In this document: positions 17,450-24,652 of the stretch, in pieces | How the letters are laid out: the number at the start of each line of letters is the position of its first letter | Numbering within the stretch: position 1 is the stretch's first letter | Source: Bryobacterales bacterium | GTDB lineage: Bacteria; Acidobacteriota; Terriglobia; Bryobacterales; Bryobacteraceae | Assembly: GCA_003142185.1 (NCBI GenBank) | Contig: PLOR01000093.1 | Coordinates: 1 to 64,000, forward strand | Reading direction: 5' to 3' | DNA length: 64,000 nt | Made by a program: the position numbers and the translations under genes | The notes under the pieces: model-generated | What the model was told of the DNA's origin: nothing | The model's input: only the letters and a program-made list of their open reading frames with translations | The model's database searches: none

Positions 17450-17461
17450 GAAATGAGCTCT

Positions 17462-17893
17462 TTACGTTTCCCAGGCGCGGTGCGGGACGCCTCGGTCACG
17501 GTCTTTGACGCGGTCGTATAGATACAAAGTGGAGACGGTGCCTAGCGATTGGTTGTAATAGCTCTGTTGGCCCACCAACTGCCACAAGTCCTCTTCGAAA
17601 TCGTGCAAGGCTTTCAGATCGTCGGCCAAAGCCGGTTTTTGTTTTTCGGAAGGCGTGCGGAAGAATTTCTGGTAGCCGCCGTCCACCAGCGCGCCGATTT
17701 CGGCGCCCATAAGAATGCCCGCCTGGCAGACGGCAACGGCCGCGCCGTCCTGTTCTTTCAAATCGATCGCGCACGGCCCGCGCGTCACCCGCAGCCCTGC
17801 GACCGACGGCGTGACCGCGAAGCCCGCGGCGCGCAATTTGTCGATGCGCTGATCGAAAGTGGGGATCTCCACGCGCGCTCGGCGAAAGAACAT
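17462..17893 (-). CDS. conserved hypothetical protein
   Basis: A 143-residue soluble protein of mixed alpha/beta character with no signal peptide or recognised motif. The sequence runs through a small beta-rich segment (VTPSVAGLRVTRGPCAIDLKE), a helical linker and a C-terminal aromatic-rich region (LWQLVGQQSYYNQSLG). It starts 49 bases after the glycosyltransferase stop, on the same strand, with a family A repeat in between, so co-transcription is possible. Confidence 0.65.
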   Translation of the reverse strand: MFFRRARVEIPTFDQRIDKLRAAGFAVTPSVAGLRVTRGPCAIDLKEQDGAAVAVCQAGILMGAEIGALVDGGYQKFFRTPSEKQKPALADDLKALHDFEEDLWQLVGQQSYYNQSLGTVSTLYLYDRVKDRDRGVPHRAWET

Positions 17894-17910
17894 AGCCTTT
17901 ATTATACAAA

Positions 17911-17934
17911 GGGCAAGCTAAAGCATGCCCCACC
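17911..17934. repeat. family A repeat, single arm
   Basis: GGGCAAGCTAAAGCATGCCCC followed by ACC, identical to the right arm of the copy at 10111-10183. It lies in the short gap between two co-directional genes. Confidence 0.7.
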
Positions 17935-17941
17935 AGCGCGG

Positions 17942-18910
17942 CTAACGCGTGCCTGCCACGCCGCGCGGCTTGCGAGTGCGGATTTCGCGAATCGCGTATA
18001 TGCGCCGGCCCTGGCTTTCGAAGTAGGTGCGCATCAGCATCTCGCCGATGAACCCGGTGTTGAACATGATCAGCCCGGCGAGCAGCAGCAGGCCCCCGAG
18101 AACCATCAGCGGGCCGTGCTCGGCGATGATATCCTGCCCGAGAATCTTGTTCACGCCGAGATAGAGCATGATGCCGCCGCCCAGCGTGGTTCCGGCCAGC
18201 CCCAGCGTGCCGAAGAAATGCATCGGCCGGGTCAAATACCGGAGCAGAAACCGGATGGTGACGATATCGAACAGGACGCGGAAGGTGCGCCCCAGGCCAT
18301 AGTGGGAATCGCCGGCCGTGCGCAGGGAGTTGCTGATGGGAACCTCGGCGATGCGCGCGCCATAGAAACTGGCCAGCGCCGGAATGAAGCGGTGCAATTC
18401 GCCGTAGAGATGGACATCTTTCAGCACCTCGGCGCGATAGGCCTTGAAGGTGGTGCCGAAATCGCGCAACTCCACGCCGGAGGCCTTGGCCATCAGCCAA
18501 TTGGCGATGCGCGAGGGAATCTTGCGCAGCAGCGCGTTGTCCACGCGGTGTTGCCGCCAGCCGCTGGCGATATCGTATCCCTGTTCGACTTTTTCGAGCA
18601 GCGCGGGAATGTCCTCAGGCGCGTGCTGCAGGTCGCCATCCATCGCGATGACAATCTCGCCCTGCGCTTCGTGAAAGCCGGCGGAGAGCGCCGCGGTCTG
18701 CCCGAAATTGCGGCGCAGCCGGATCACCGTGAGATGGCCGTCGATCTCCACCAGGTTGGCCAGCAGCTCGAAGCTGCGGTCGCTCGATGCGTCGTCGACG
18801 AACAGCACCTCGTACGGCCGCTTCAACCGATCGAGCACCGCCGTCAGCCGGTCATAGAGCGGCAGGATGGAAGGCTCCTCGTTGTGGATCGGAATGACGA
18901 TCGAAAGCAT
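17942..18910 (-). CDS. family 2 glycosyltransferase, polyprenyl-phosphate type
   Basis: A 322-residue membrane glycosyltransferase of the DPM1/ArnC/GtrB group. The GT-A domain (1-220) shows VIPIHNEEPSI, VLFVDDASSD and AMDGDLQHAPED, whose DxD-like DGD binds the metal-nucleotide sugar, followed by ASGWRQHR. Two or three membrane helices (about 230-295) close the protein. Such enzymes move a sugar from a nucleotide donor to a polyprenyl phosphate for envelope glycosylation or lipid A/teichoic modification. No flippase partner is next to it. Confidence 0.88.
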   Translation of the reverse strand: MLSIVIPIHNEEPSILPLYDRLTAVLDRLKRPYEVLFVDDASSDRSFELLANLVEIDGHLTVIRLRRNFGQTAALSAGFHEAQGEIVIAMDGDLQHAPEDIPALLEKVEQGYDIASGWRQHRVDNALLRKIPSRIANWLMAKASGVELRDFGTTFKAYRAEVLKDVHLYGELHRFIPALASFYGARIAEVPISNSLRTAGDSHYGLGRTFRVLFDIVTIRFLLRYLTRPMHFFGTLGLAGTTLGGGIMLYLGVNKILGQDIIAEHGPLMVLGGLLLLAGLIMFNTGFIGEMLMRTYFESQGRRIYAIREIRTRKPRGVAGTR

Positions 18911-18993
18911 GGCGGACGGCTAAAACCTCAGTTTAGCATCCGCCATCGAACGCGCTCCGCTTCCGAGCCATCGCCGGCGGCGAGCACCTGCCT

Positions 18994-19785
18994 TCACTCG
19001 GGCCGCGAAGCTGCTGGTGGAGAGCCAATTAATGGCGGCGGCGCGTTGAGGCGGCCGCCCAACCGCTCCAGCAGCTCCCTGACGCGCCGGCGGCTCACTT
19101 CCAGCGTCGCTCCGTTCGTCAACACGACGTCGGCGGTTCCGCCAATCAGCGGGCGGACCTCAGTCACCGACTCCAGATTCACGATCGTTGCGCGGGAAAG
19201 GCGGAAGAAAAGCGCCGCATCCAGGCGCTCCTCGAGATCGCTGAGAGTAGGTTCGAGCACATGCGCCCGGTCTCGAGTATGCAGCCTGGTGAGGCCCCCC
19301 TCGGAGGAAAAGTACAGGACCTCACGTTGCGGGACGACTTTGTATCGACCGCCGCAGCGGGCCAGCAGCCGCGCGCTGGCTCCGGGCACCGCCCGCGTCA
19401 GGCGATCCACATCGTCGTCGGCATCGTTCGGCGCTCTCCGGCGGATCCGCTCGATGGCCTGCGCCAGCCGGTGAAGGCTCACCGGTTTCAGCAGGTAGTC
19501 TACGGCGTGCAGCTCAAAAGCCTTTACGGCATATGTGTCAAAAGCCGTGCAGAAGACGATCTTGGGACGCGGCCGTGGCAGGCACGCTGCCACCTCAAGG
19601 CCGCTCACACCGGGCATTTGGATGTCGAGCAGCAGCAAGTCGGGCTGCAGCTCCACGGTTTTCTGAATAGCCTCTTCGCCGTCGGCGGCTTCCCCGATGA
19701 CCTCCAGATCCGCGATCGAGCTGAGTAGCTGGCGCAGACGCTCGCGCGCGATGTCTTCGTCGTCCACCAGCAACGCCCGGATCAT
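18994..19785 (-). CDS. LytTR-type response regulator
   Basis: A 263-residue regulator. The receiver domain (1-115) holds the acidic pocket DDED (8-11), phosphoacceptor Asp54 in LLLDIQMPG and the conserved Lys in YLLKPVS. A LytTR DNA-binding domain (about 145-245) carries the typical FRLSRATIVNLESV motif. The start is ATG 19785, overlapping the kinase stop by four bases (ATGA); the open frame further upstream is antisense-like sequence inside the kinase gene. It should be phosphorylated by the adjacent kinase and bind imperfect direct repeats at target promoters; none was identified. Confidence 0.93.
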   Translation of the reverse strand: MIRALLVDDEDIARERLRQLLSSIADLEVIGEAADGEEAIQKTVELQPDLLLLDIQMPGVSGLEVAACLPRPRPKIVFCTAFDTYAVKAFELHAVDYLLKPVSLHRLAQAIERIRRRAPNDADDDVDRLTRAVPGASARLLARCGGRYKVVPQREVLYFSSEGGLTRLHTRDRAHVLEPTLSDLEERLDAALFFRLSRATIVNLESVTEVRPLIGGTADVVLTNGATLEVSRRRVRELLERLGGRLNAPPPLIGSPPAASRPE

Positions 19786-21671
19786 GGCGCCACCTCGACC
19801 GGCTGTGCCGTCCGCGGCATCTCCACGCTGACCACGGTCATACCAGACGTTCCATCGCGCGCGATGGCGAGGTGCGCGGCGTCGCCGAAATAGCCCCGCA
19901 GCCGGTCGCGTATGTTGCGCAGGCCGTGGCCCTCTCCGGGTTGGTGAAAGAGCCTTGTCGCGGAGTCCTCGAAGCCCGGCCCGTTGTCGCGGACCTCGAT
20001 CCGGAGACGGTCTTGGGCAGCCTCGACATCGACCTCGATCCTGCCCGGCGCGCGAATGGCGCTCACCCCGTGCTTGACGGCGTTTTCCACCAGGGTCTGC
20101 ACGATCATCGCGGGGATCCGCGCCTCCGCAGCTTCGTCGCCGGCCCGAATCGTAAATTCCAGCCGGTCTCCGAAACGCGTCCGCTCGATATCGAGGTAAG
20201 CGCGGACCGCCTCCAGTTCTTCGTCCAAAGGCACCCACTCCCGTTCGGAGCGCCGCAGGGTGTACCGAAACACCTCCGCTAACTGCTCAATGGTCCGCTC
20301 GGCGCGGTCCGGGCGGCGTGGAATCAGTCCCGCAATTGTATTCAGCGCGTTGAACATGAAGTGCGGATTGACTTGTGCGCGAAGCGCCCTGAGCTCCGAC
20401 CGCTCGGCTTCGAGCAGCAGGTCCTGCTCTCGCCTTTTTCGCTGGGCGCGCTCCTCGCGCAATCGCAGGTTATCGAGCAGGAACGAATACGTCTCCGCCA
20501 GCGATGAGAGCAGGGTGACGTCTTCGCTGAGGAAGCGAGGACCGTGAACCCGCGGCTGGATCGAGATCAGACCTATCTGCTCGCCAGCGGGACCGATCGC
20601 CGCCTGCATGCATCCGCCGGCATTCTCGGCCGGCGGAAAGGGTCCGGGACCAAGCAGCACTTCAGCCCCGGACTGGAATATCTCGCCCAGGAGCCGCTCG
20701 GCGCGGCCGGCGAGTTCGTTCTCGCCGATGGCGCTCTGCAATCCACTGAGGAAGTACTTACTGGCCTGCGCTGGAAGAAAGCGGCGGCCCAGGAAGTGCC
20801 GGTCGAGCCAGACCGATAACTTGCGCTGACCCCAAGGCGCCACCAGCACGATCGGTAAGACGAGAAGCGCCCAAGCCATGACGGCGGTCCGTGTGCCCCA
20901 CCACAGCCGCAGCAGGAAAGGCGCCATAGCAAGAAAATACGCCGCCAGAATCAGCAGGAAGCAAAAAGTGAATGCTCCCTTCTTGATAAGAACGTCAAAG
21001 AAAGTGGTCCGCTCGGTATAGTATGTGATGACGAATCCGAAGCCCAGCGGCAGTGTCTGTGCCAGTACGTTGCCCCAGTCTCCCTTCGGCGCGAGGTAAA
21101 CACACGCCCAGATGCCACAAAGAAGCAGCAGCCAGCGCCGCTGGTTCCGCGAGAGCCGGTCGGTATCGGGGCGGCGGGACGCCCACAAGAGCAGACCGGA
21201 GCCCGTCGCCGCGGCAACCATGAGCGCGCGGTATGTGAGCAGCGTTGGCGGGTCGCTCAGATAATCCTGGTATGGGCGGCTAAGCGCGCCAAGCGCCAAC
21301 ACCGCGAACAAAAGCCCCAGTGCATAGACGGCAAAGAGACCGGCCTGCCATATCCGGCGTGCGGGCAGTCCCTCCTTCTCGTTCTTGTAGAAGAAATGGA
21401 ATAGCAAGGAGGGAAGCAGAGCGTTGGCGGCGATCTGAGGGTACACCAGGAACGGTTGGCCGTAGTAAACCATCCCCCACGAGAGGTAATCGACTAGGCT
21501 GGAGACAAAAAGGACGGCACAAGCTACCGTGATGCACAGATAGAGGTACCCGCCCCAGTGGCTCCCACGCTTCCGGAACTCGTGGAGCCAAAGGAAAGAC
21601 AGCAGGATAAACGTAATCCCGTTAAAACTGCGCAGCAGGACTTCCAGCCAGGGATAATACCTGCTCACCAT
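19782..21671 (-). CDS. LytS-like sensor histidine kinase with 7-8 membrane helices
   Basis: A 629-residue membrane kinase. Hydrophobic helices fill residues 8-285, a GAF-like segment follows (about 305-400), then a His_kinase (LytS/YehU) phosphoacceptor QVNPHFMFNALNTI with His437, and a HATPase domain with N-box LVENAVKHG (Asn530) and glycine boxes DNGPGFE (562-568) and GHGLRNI (581-587). Ribosome site GGAGGAA abuts the ATG; GTG three bases later (21668) has better spacing. It is coupled to the LytTR regulator. The signal may come from membrane or wall state; the divergent-free neighbourhood gives no direct clue. Confidence 0.92.
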   Translation of the reverse strand: MVSRYYPWLEVLLRSFNGITFILLSFLWLHEFRKRGSHWGGYLYLCITVACAVLFVSSLVDYLSWGMVYYGQPFLVYPQIAANALLPSLLFHFFYKNEKEGLPARRIWQAGLFAVYALGLLFAVLALGALSRPYQDYLSDPPTLLTYRALMVAAATGSGLLLWASRRPDTDRLSRNQRRWLLLLCGIWACVYLAPKGDWGNVLAQTLPLGFGFVITYYTERTTFFDVLIKKGAFTFCFLLILAAYFLAMAPFLLRLWWGTRTAVMAWALLVLPIVLVAPWGQRKLSVWLDRHFLGRRFLPAQASKYFLSGLQSAIGENELAGRAERLLGEIFQSGAEVLLGPGPFPPAENAGGCMQAAIGPAGEQIGLISIQPRVHGPRFLSEDVTLLSSLAETYSFLLDNLRLREERAQRKRREQDLLLEAERSELRALRAQVNPHFMFNALNTIAGLIPRRPDRAERTIEQLAEVFRYTLRRSEREWVPLDEELEAVRAYLDIERTRFGDRLEFTIRAGDEAAEARIPAMIVQTLVENAVKHGVSAIRAPGRIEVDVEAAQDRLRIEVRDNGPGFEDSATRLFHQPGEGHGLRNIRDRLRGYFGDAAHLAIARDGTSGMTVVSVEMPRTAQPVEVAP

Positions 21672-21801
21672 TTCCTCCGGGCATGTTGCGCATGCCTGTT
21701 ACGCACAGCGGACTCGGCCTCACCGCTTGCCGGCGCGTGTGGCTCCGATTTCAAGGAGCCTCAACGACGCTCCGGCCGGGGCGCCGTGCAACGGCATTTT
21801 C

Positions 21802-21807
21802 ATTATA
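21802..21807 (-). promoter_or_regulatory. -10 box TATAAT upstream of the two-component operon
   Basis: A perfect TATAAT on the minus strand, 131 bases before the kinase start, in the 166-base gap after the glycosidase gene. The -35 region is weak. It would let the kinase/regulator pair be transcribed separately from the glycosidase. Confidence 0.4.
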
Positions 21808-21837
21808 TGACTCCCCCCTTCCGAAGCCGGAGCGCGC

Positions 21838-23691
21838 CTACGGATGGAGCGTCACGAACGTTACTCCATAACCGCCGAGCGACACCGTCATTCTCGCCGC
21901 CGGCGCGATAGCCACCTCGGCCGGCCCGTTCACGGTGTCCGTATTGGCGTCAATCGTGAGCTGGGTGGCCGTGGTAAATGTTCCCAGCGCCGTGACGTCC
22001 AGAATTACCGTGCGCGGATCGCCGGGCCCGTTGTTGTCATTCGGAGCATGTACGGCATGGTCCGCCATCATCACCACCACGGAACCATCGCTGTTTCTGG
22101 TGGCCAGAATCTCGACCGTGGAGGTTTCCGTCGCGTTGAGATCGAGAATGTCCGGCCCGGGCGTCACGCCGTCCCAGGGAAACTTCCGCAGCAGCCAGTA
22201 TTCCACCCAATAGCTCAGGTAATTGAGGTTGGTATTTTCATTTACGAGGCCCCGTTGCGCATCGTCGGTGAAATCCCATTGCACCAGTCCCTGGTTGCCC
22301 GCTTTGCCAATCTGCGAGAACACGTACGGCTGCCAAGCGGCTAAGAAGGCGTTGGTGCCTCGCAGATCAAGGATAGACGCGCCGTTCGCTGGGGGAAAGG
22401 CGACGTTGACACCGCTTTCCGTGACCCACACCGGCACATTGGCCAGGTCCGGCCGGGTACTGAGTTCCTGGTAAAAGTAGCGGATGTCATTCGCGAAGCT
22501 GGGTATGGTAGCAAAGATCTTGGCATCGGTTTCGGTCTGCTGCGCAGTTGAATACAGGTGCAGCGTGACCGCGTCCACCTGAGCGTTCACGCCGCCGTCT
22601 GCCGGCGAGGCGACAAACCAGGGAAGGTTGTTCCGCGGATCGCCCATCAGATAGTCTCCCAGATAGGTCGCGTCGGCGAGTTCGAGCGCGGTGAACTTAA
22701 TGGTGGGATCCACCGCTTTCATGGCCGGCACAACCGTGTTGTAGAGCTGGATGTACTGGGTCGGCAACAAGTTGTTGGTATTGTACTCGTTGAATACCTC
22801 CCACCATGTGATGTGAGTACCAGCCGGCGCCTGAAAGTGCTGGCCGCCCCAGTCGAACCCTCCGGTATTGTAATAGCGCACCAGGTTCGCGCAGTACTGC
22901 GCGAAGGTCTGCAAGTTCGCGTCGTTGAAGACGAACTGCACGCCGCTCCCATCGTTGCTGGGGATGTTGAGGAAGGGCGGCGCCTCGCTGACGGCGAATA
23001 TGGGGCTGTGATCGCTTACCCCGAGAACGGCCATCACAGTCGGGTCGAGATTGTTGAAATTCCAGTCGCTCGCCTGCCCGGTATTGGTTTGCATCGGAAT
23101 GTAGTCCAGGGCGATCGCGATGCGTATATGCTTCGGGCCCAGAGCGTTGACGGTGTCCCAATTTGGCGGCAGAAAGTACTCTTGTCTCCATATGTCGGGC
23201 TCGAATACCGTGCCCATGAATTCCTGGAGCTTGCCGCCCACACCCGAGATCGAGTCCACCGTGTTGCCGACGGTCGCGACGATTCCGACCTCCACCGTGA
23301 GCGGCTGGCTCGTTGTAGGTCCGCCGTCACTGGCTTGAATACTCACCGTGTACGTCCCGGCGGGCGTAGCCTCGCTCGCCACGAGCGTAACGGTTCCCGC
23401 CGAGCCGCTTCCCGGCTGGACGAACCGTGCCTGCATGCCGGCCGGCAGTTCCGCGGCGGTCAACGTGACGCTGTTTGTATTCCCCGCGTCTCTTTGAATG
23501 GCCACGCCCACCGGAGCGGGCGTCCCGTCTTGCGGCGCGAGCACGCTGGAGGTGGAAAGCGTCAGCGTAAAGTCGAGTGTCTGACTGCCACCGCCTTCGA
23601 CTGGGCCGCTGCCGGTCGGACACCCGGTCAGCAAGCCGGCCAGCACTGCTAGCCCGGCGACCCACCTTGCCTGCATAAACGGCTTTCTCAT
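21838..23691 (-). CDS. lipoprotein glycoside hydrolase, clan GH-A (GH39-like)
   Basis: A 617-residue predicted lipoprotein: signal sequence with lipobox LLTG-C24, a beta-sandwich domain (about 40-138), a TIM-barrel-type hydrolase (145-500) and a C-terminal beta domain. WWEVFNEYN places the acid/base as Asn301-Glu302, and VWVTESGVN places the nucleophile at Glu425, the spacing and context of clan GH-A enzymes such as GH39 xylosidases. The likely substrate is a plant or microbial polysaccharide, but the family call is by motif only. It lies 48 bases downstream of the outer-membrane-protein gene on the same strand. Confidence 0.8.
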   Translation of the reverse strand: MRKPFMQARWVAGLAVLAGLLTGCPTGSGPVEGGGSQTLDFTLTLSTSSVLAPQDGTPAPVGVAIQRDAGNTNSVTLTAAELPAGMQARFVQPGSGSAGTVTLVASEATPAGTYTVSIQASDGGPTTSQPLTVEVGIVATVGNTVDSISGVGGKLQEFMGTVFEPDIWRQEYFLPPNWDTVNALGPKHIRIAIALDYIPMQTNTGQASDWNFNNLDPTVMAVLGVSDHSPIFAVSEAPPFLNIPSNDGSGVQFVFNDANLQTFAQYCANLVRYYNTGGFDWGGQHFQAPAGTHITWWEVFNEYNTNNLLPTQYIQLYNTVVPAMKAVDPTIKFTALELADATYLGDYLMGDPRNNLPWFVASPADGGVNAQVDAVTLHLYSTAQQTETDAKIFATIPSFANDIRYFYQELSTRPDLANVPVWVTESGVNVAFPPANGASILDLRGTNAFLAAWQPYVFSQIGKAGNQGLVQWDFTDDAQRGLVNENTNLNYLSYWVEYWLLRKFPWDGVTPGPDILDLNATETSTVEILATRNSDGSVVVMMADHAVHAPNDNNGPGDPRTVILDVTALGTFTTATQLTIDANTDTVNGPAEVAIAPAARMTVSLGGYGVTFVTLHP

Positions 23692-23739
23692 TCGCGTCTG
23701 GCCCTCCCCTACCGTCGTCCTGCGCGTGTAGCGCGATGT

Positions 23740-24369
23740 TTAGAAACGAAACACGAGTCCCGCCGAGAGCCGGAAGTTGTTCTGGTGGCTGGCAGTGAAG
23801 TTTGTCCTCAGCCAATCGATTTGCCCCAGGCGAATGGCAAGTTGCTGACCCGCGTCCGTCCGGTGGCGCCGTCTGGTGTACGCCGTAAAATCCACGCCGG
23901 TGCCCATGCCGATCGCGGCCTTAGTCTCCACGAAGCCGAGCGGTACGAGCACCTCGGGAGCGCTCAACACTGTCGAGGCGTGCGCCTCGCCGAACAAGGC
24001 GTGAACGAAAATCGACCACCGGCCGGACCGGTACGTAAACCGGGGCCCGAATAGGTAGCTGTGGTCGTGCATGCTGAGGGTGGACGGCGTCCCCCCGCTG
24101 TTCCAGGTTAAATCGGCGTAGAGGCCGCTGGCTTCGGCTACCACGGCGAGCCACTGGGTGGCGTTGACAGCGACTGAGCCGGTCCAGCCTTTCGATCCGA
24201 TGGGCGGAAACTCACCGCTCCCCGAGCCCGGGACAAACTCATCTGCGATATAGCCCCGTGTCTGCACATACGAATACCCACCGAAGACCTCTAGCCTGGG
24301 TACGTCCTGCGCGGATGCAACCGCCGAAACGACCAACGTCAGGCCGATCACCCAAAAACTCTCTCGCAT
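23740..24369 (-). CDS. outer-membrane beta-barrel protein
   Basis: A 209-residue exported protein starting at ATG 24369, which has an excellent ribosome site (AAGGAGG, five bases upstream). After the signal peptide (1-20, ending ASAQ) the chain alternates as short amphipathic strands (LEVFGGYSYV, WTGSVAVNATQW, YLFGPRFTYRSG) and ends in Phe (GLVFRF), the C-terminal signature recognised by the BAM complex. An eight-stranded OmpX/OmpA-like barrel is likely. The frame upstream of 24369 is open by chance. It precedes the glycosidase gene and probably shares its transcript. Confidence 0.85.
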   Translation of the reverse strand: MRESFWVIGLTLVVSAVASAQDVPRLEVFGGYSYVQTRGYIADEFVPGSGSGEFPPIGSKGWTGSVAVNATQWLAVVAEASGLYADLTWNSGGTPSTLSMHDHSYLFGPRFTYRSGRWSIFVHALFGEAHASTVLSAPEVLVPLGFVETKAAIGMGTGVDFTAYTRRRHRTDAGQQLAIRLGQIDWLRTNFTASHQNNFRLSAGLVFRF

Positions 24370-24535
24370 GGCTTCCTCCTTTTCGCGTTTCCTGCTTCCA
24401 GCTTCGAAGTTACTGCGCGGGGGCGGGTTCCCAAAGCGAAAAGCGTGCCAGCGGCGGATCGGTTTGGATGAGTGGCTGGTCCCGTCGTACGACCGGCGAA
24501 CGATGGTGTGCTCCCCAGCGGAGCGCGCCGCGGTT

Positions 24536-24565
24536 TCGGACACCCATATCCCGGAATCGGACACC
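24536..24565 (+). promoter_or_regulatory. paired activator-site candidate upstream of the permease
   Basis: TCGGACACC occurs at 24536-24544 and again at 24557-24565, exactly 21 bases apart, two turns of the helix. They lie about 55-80 bases upstream of the -24/-12 element, where bacterial enhancer-binding proteins bind. Confidence 0.5.
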
Positions 24566-24614
24566 GGATTGTGACGAAACGGCTGCACTCCCCCTGTTCA
24601 TGGCGCATAATGGA

Positions 24615-24629
24615 TGGCAATGGAATTGC
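24615..24629 (+). promoter_or_regulatory. sigma-54 (-24/-12) promoter of the permease gene
   Basis: TGGCA-N6-TTGC: the -24 GG and -12 GC are ten bases apart as required, and the sequence TGGCAATGGAATTGC matches the sigma-54 consensus at all key bases except the C after TGGCA. Transcription would start near 24641, twelve bases before ATG 24653. Confidence 0.6.
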
Positions 24630-24652
24630 CCGTTTCCACTATGGGAATCTCC

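Noticed and set aside
24614-24652. Upstream ATG starts for the permease at 24614, 24620 and 24641
   Set aside because: They lie before or at the predicted sigma-54 transcription start, while ATG 24653 gives the family's usual N-terminus.
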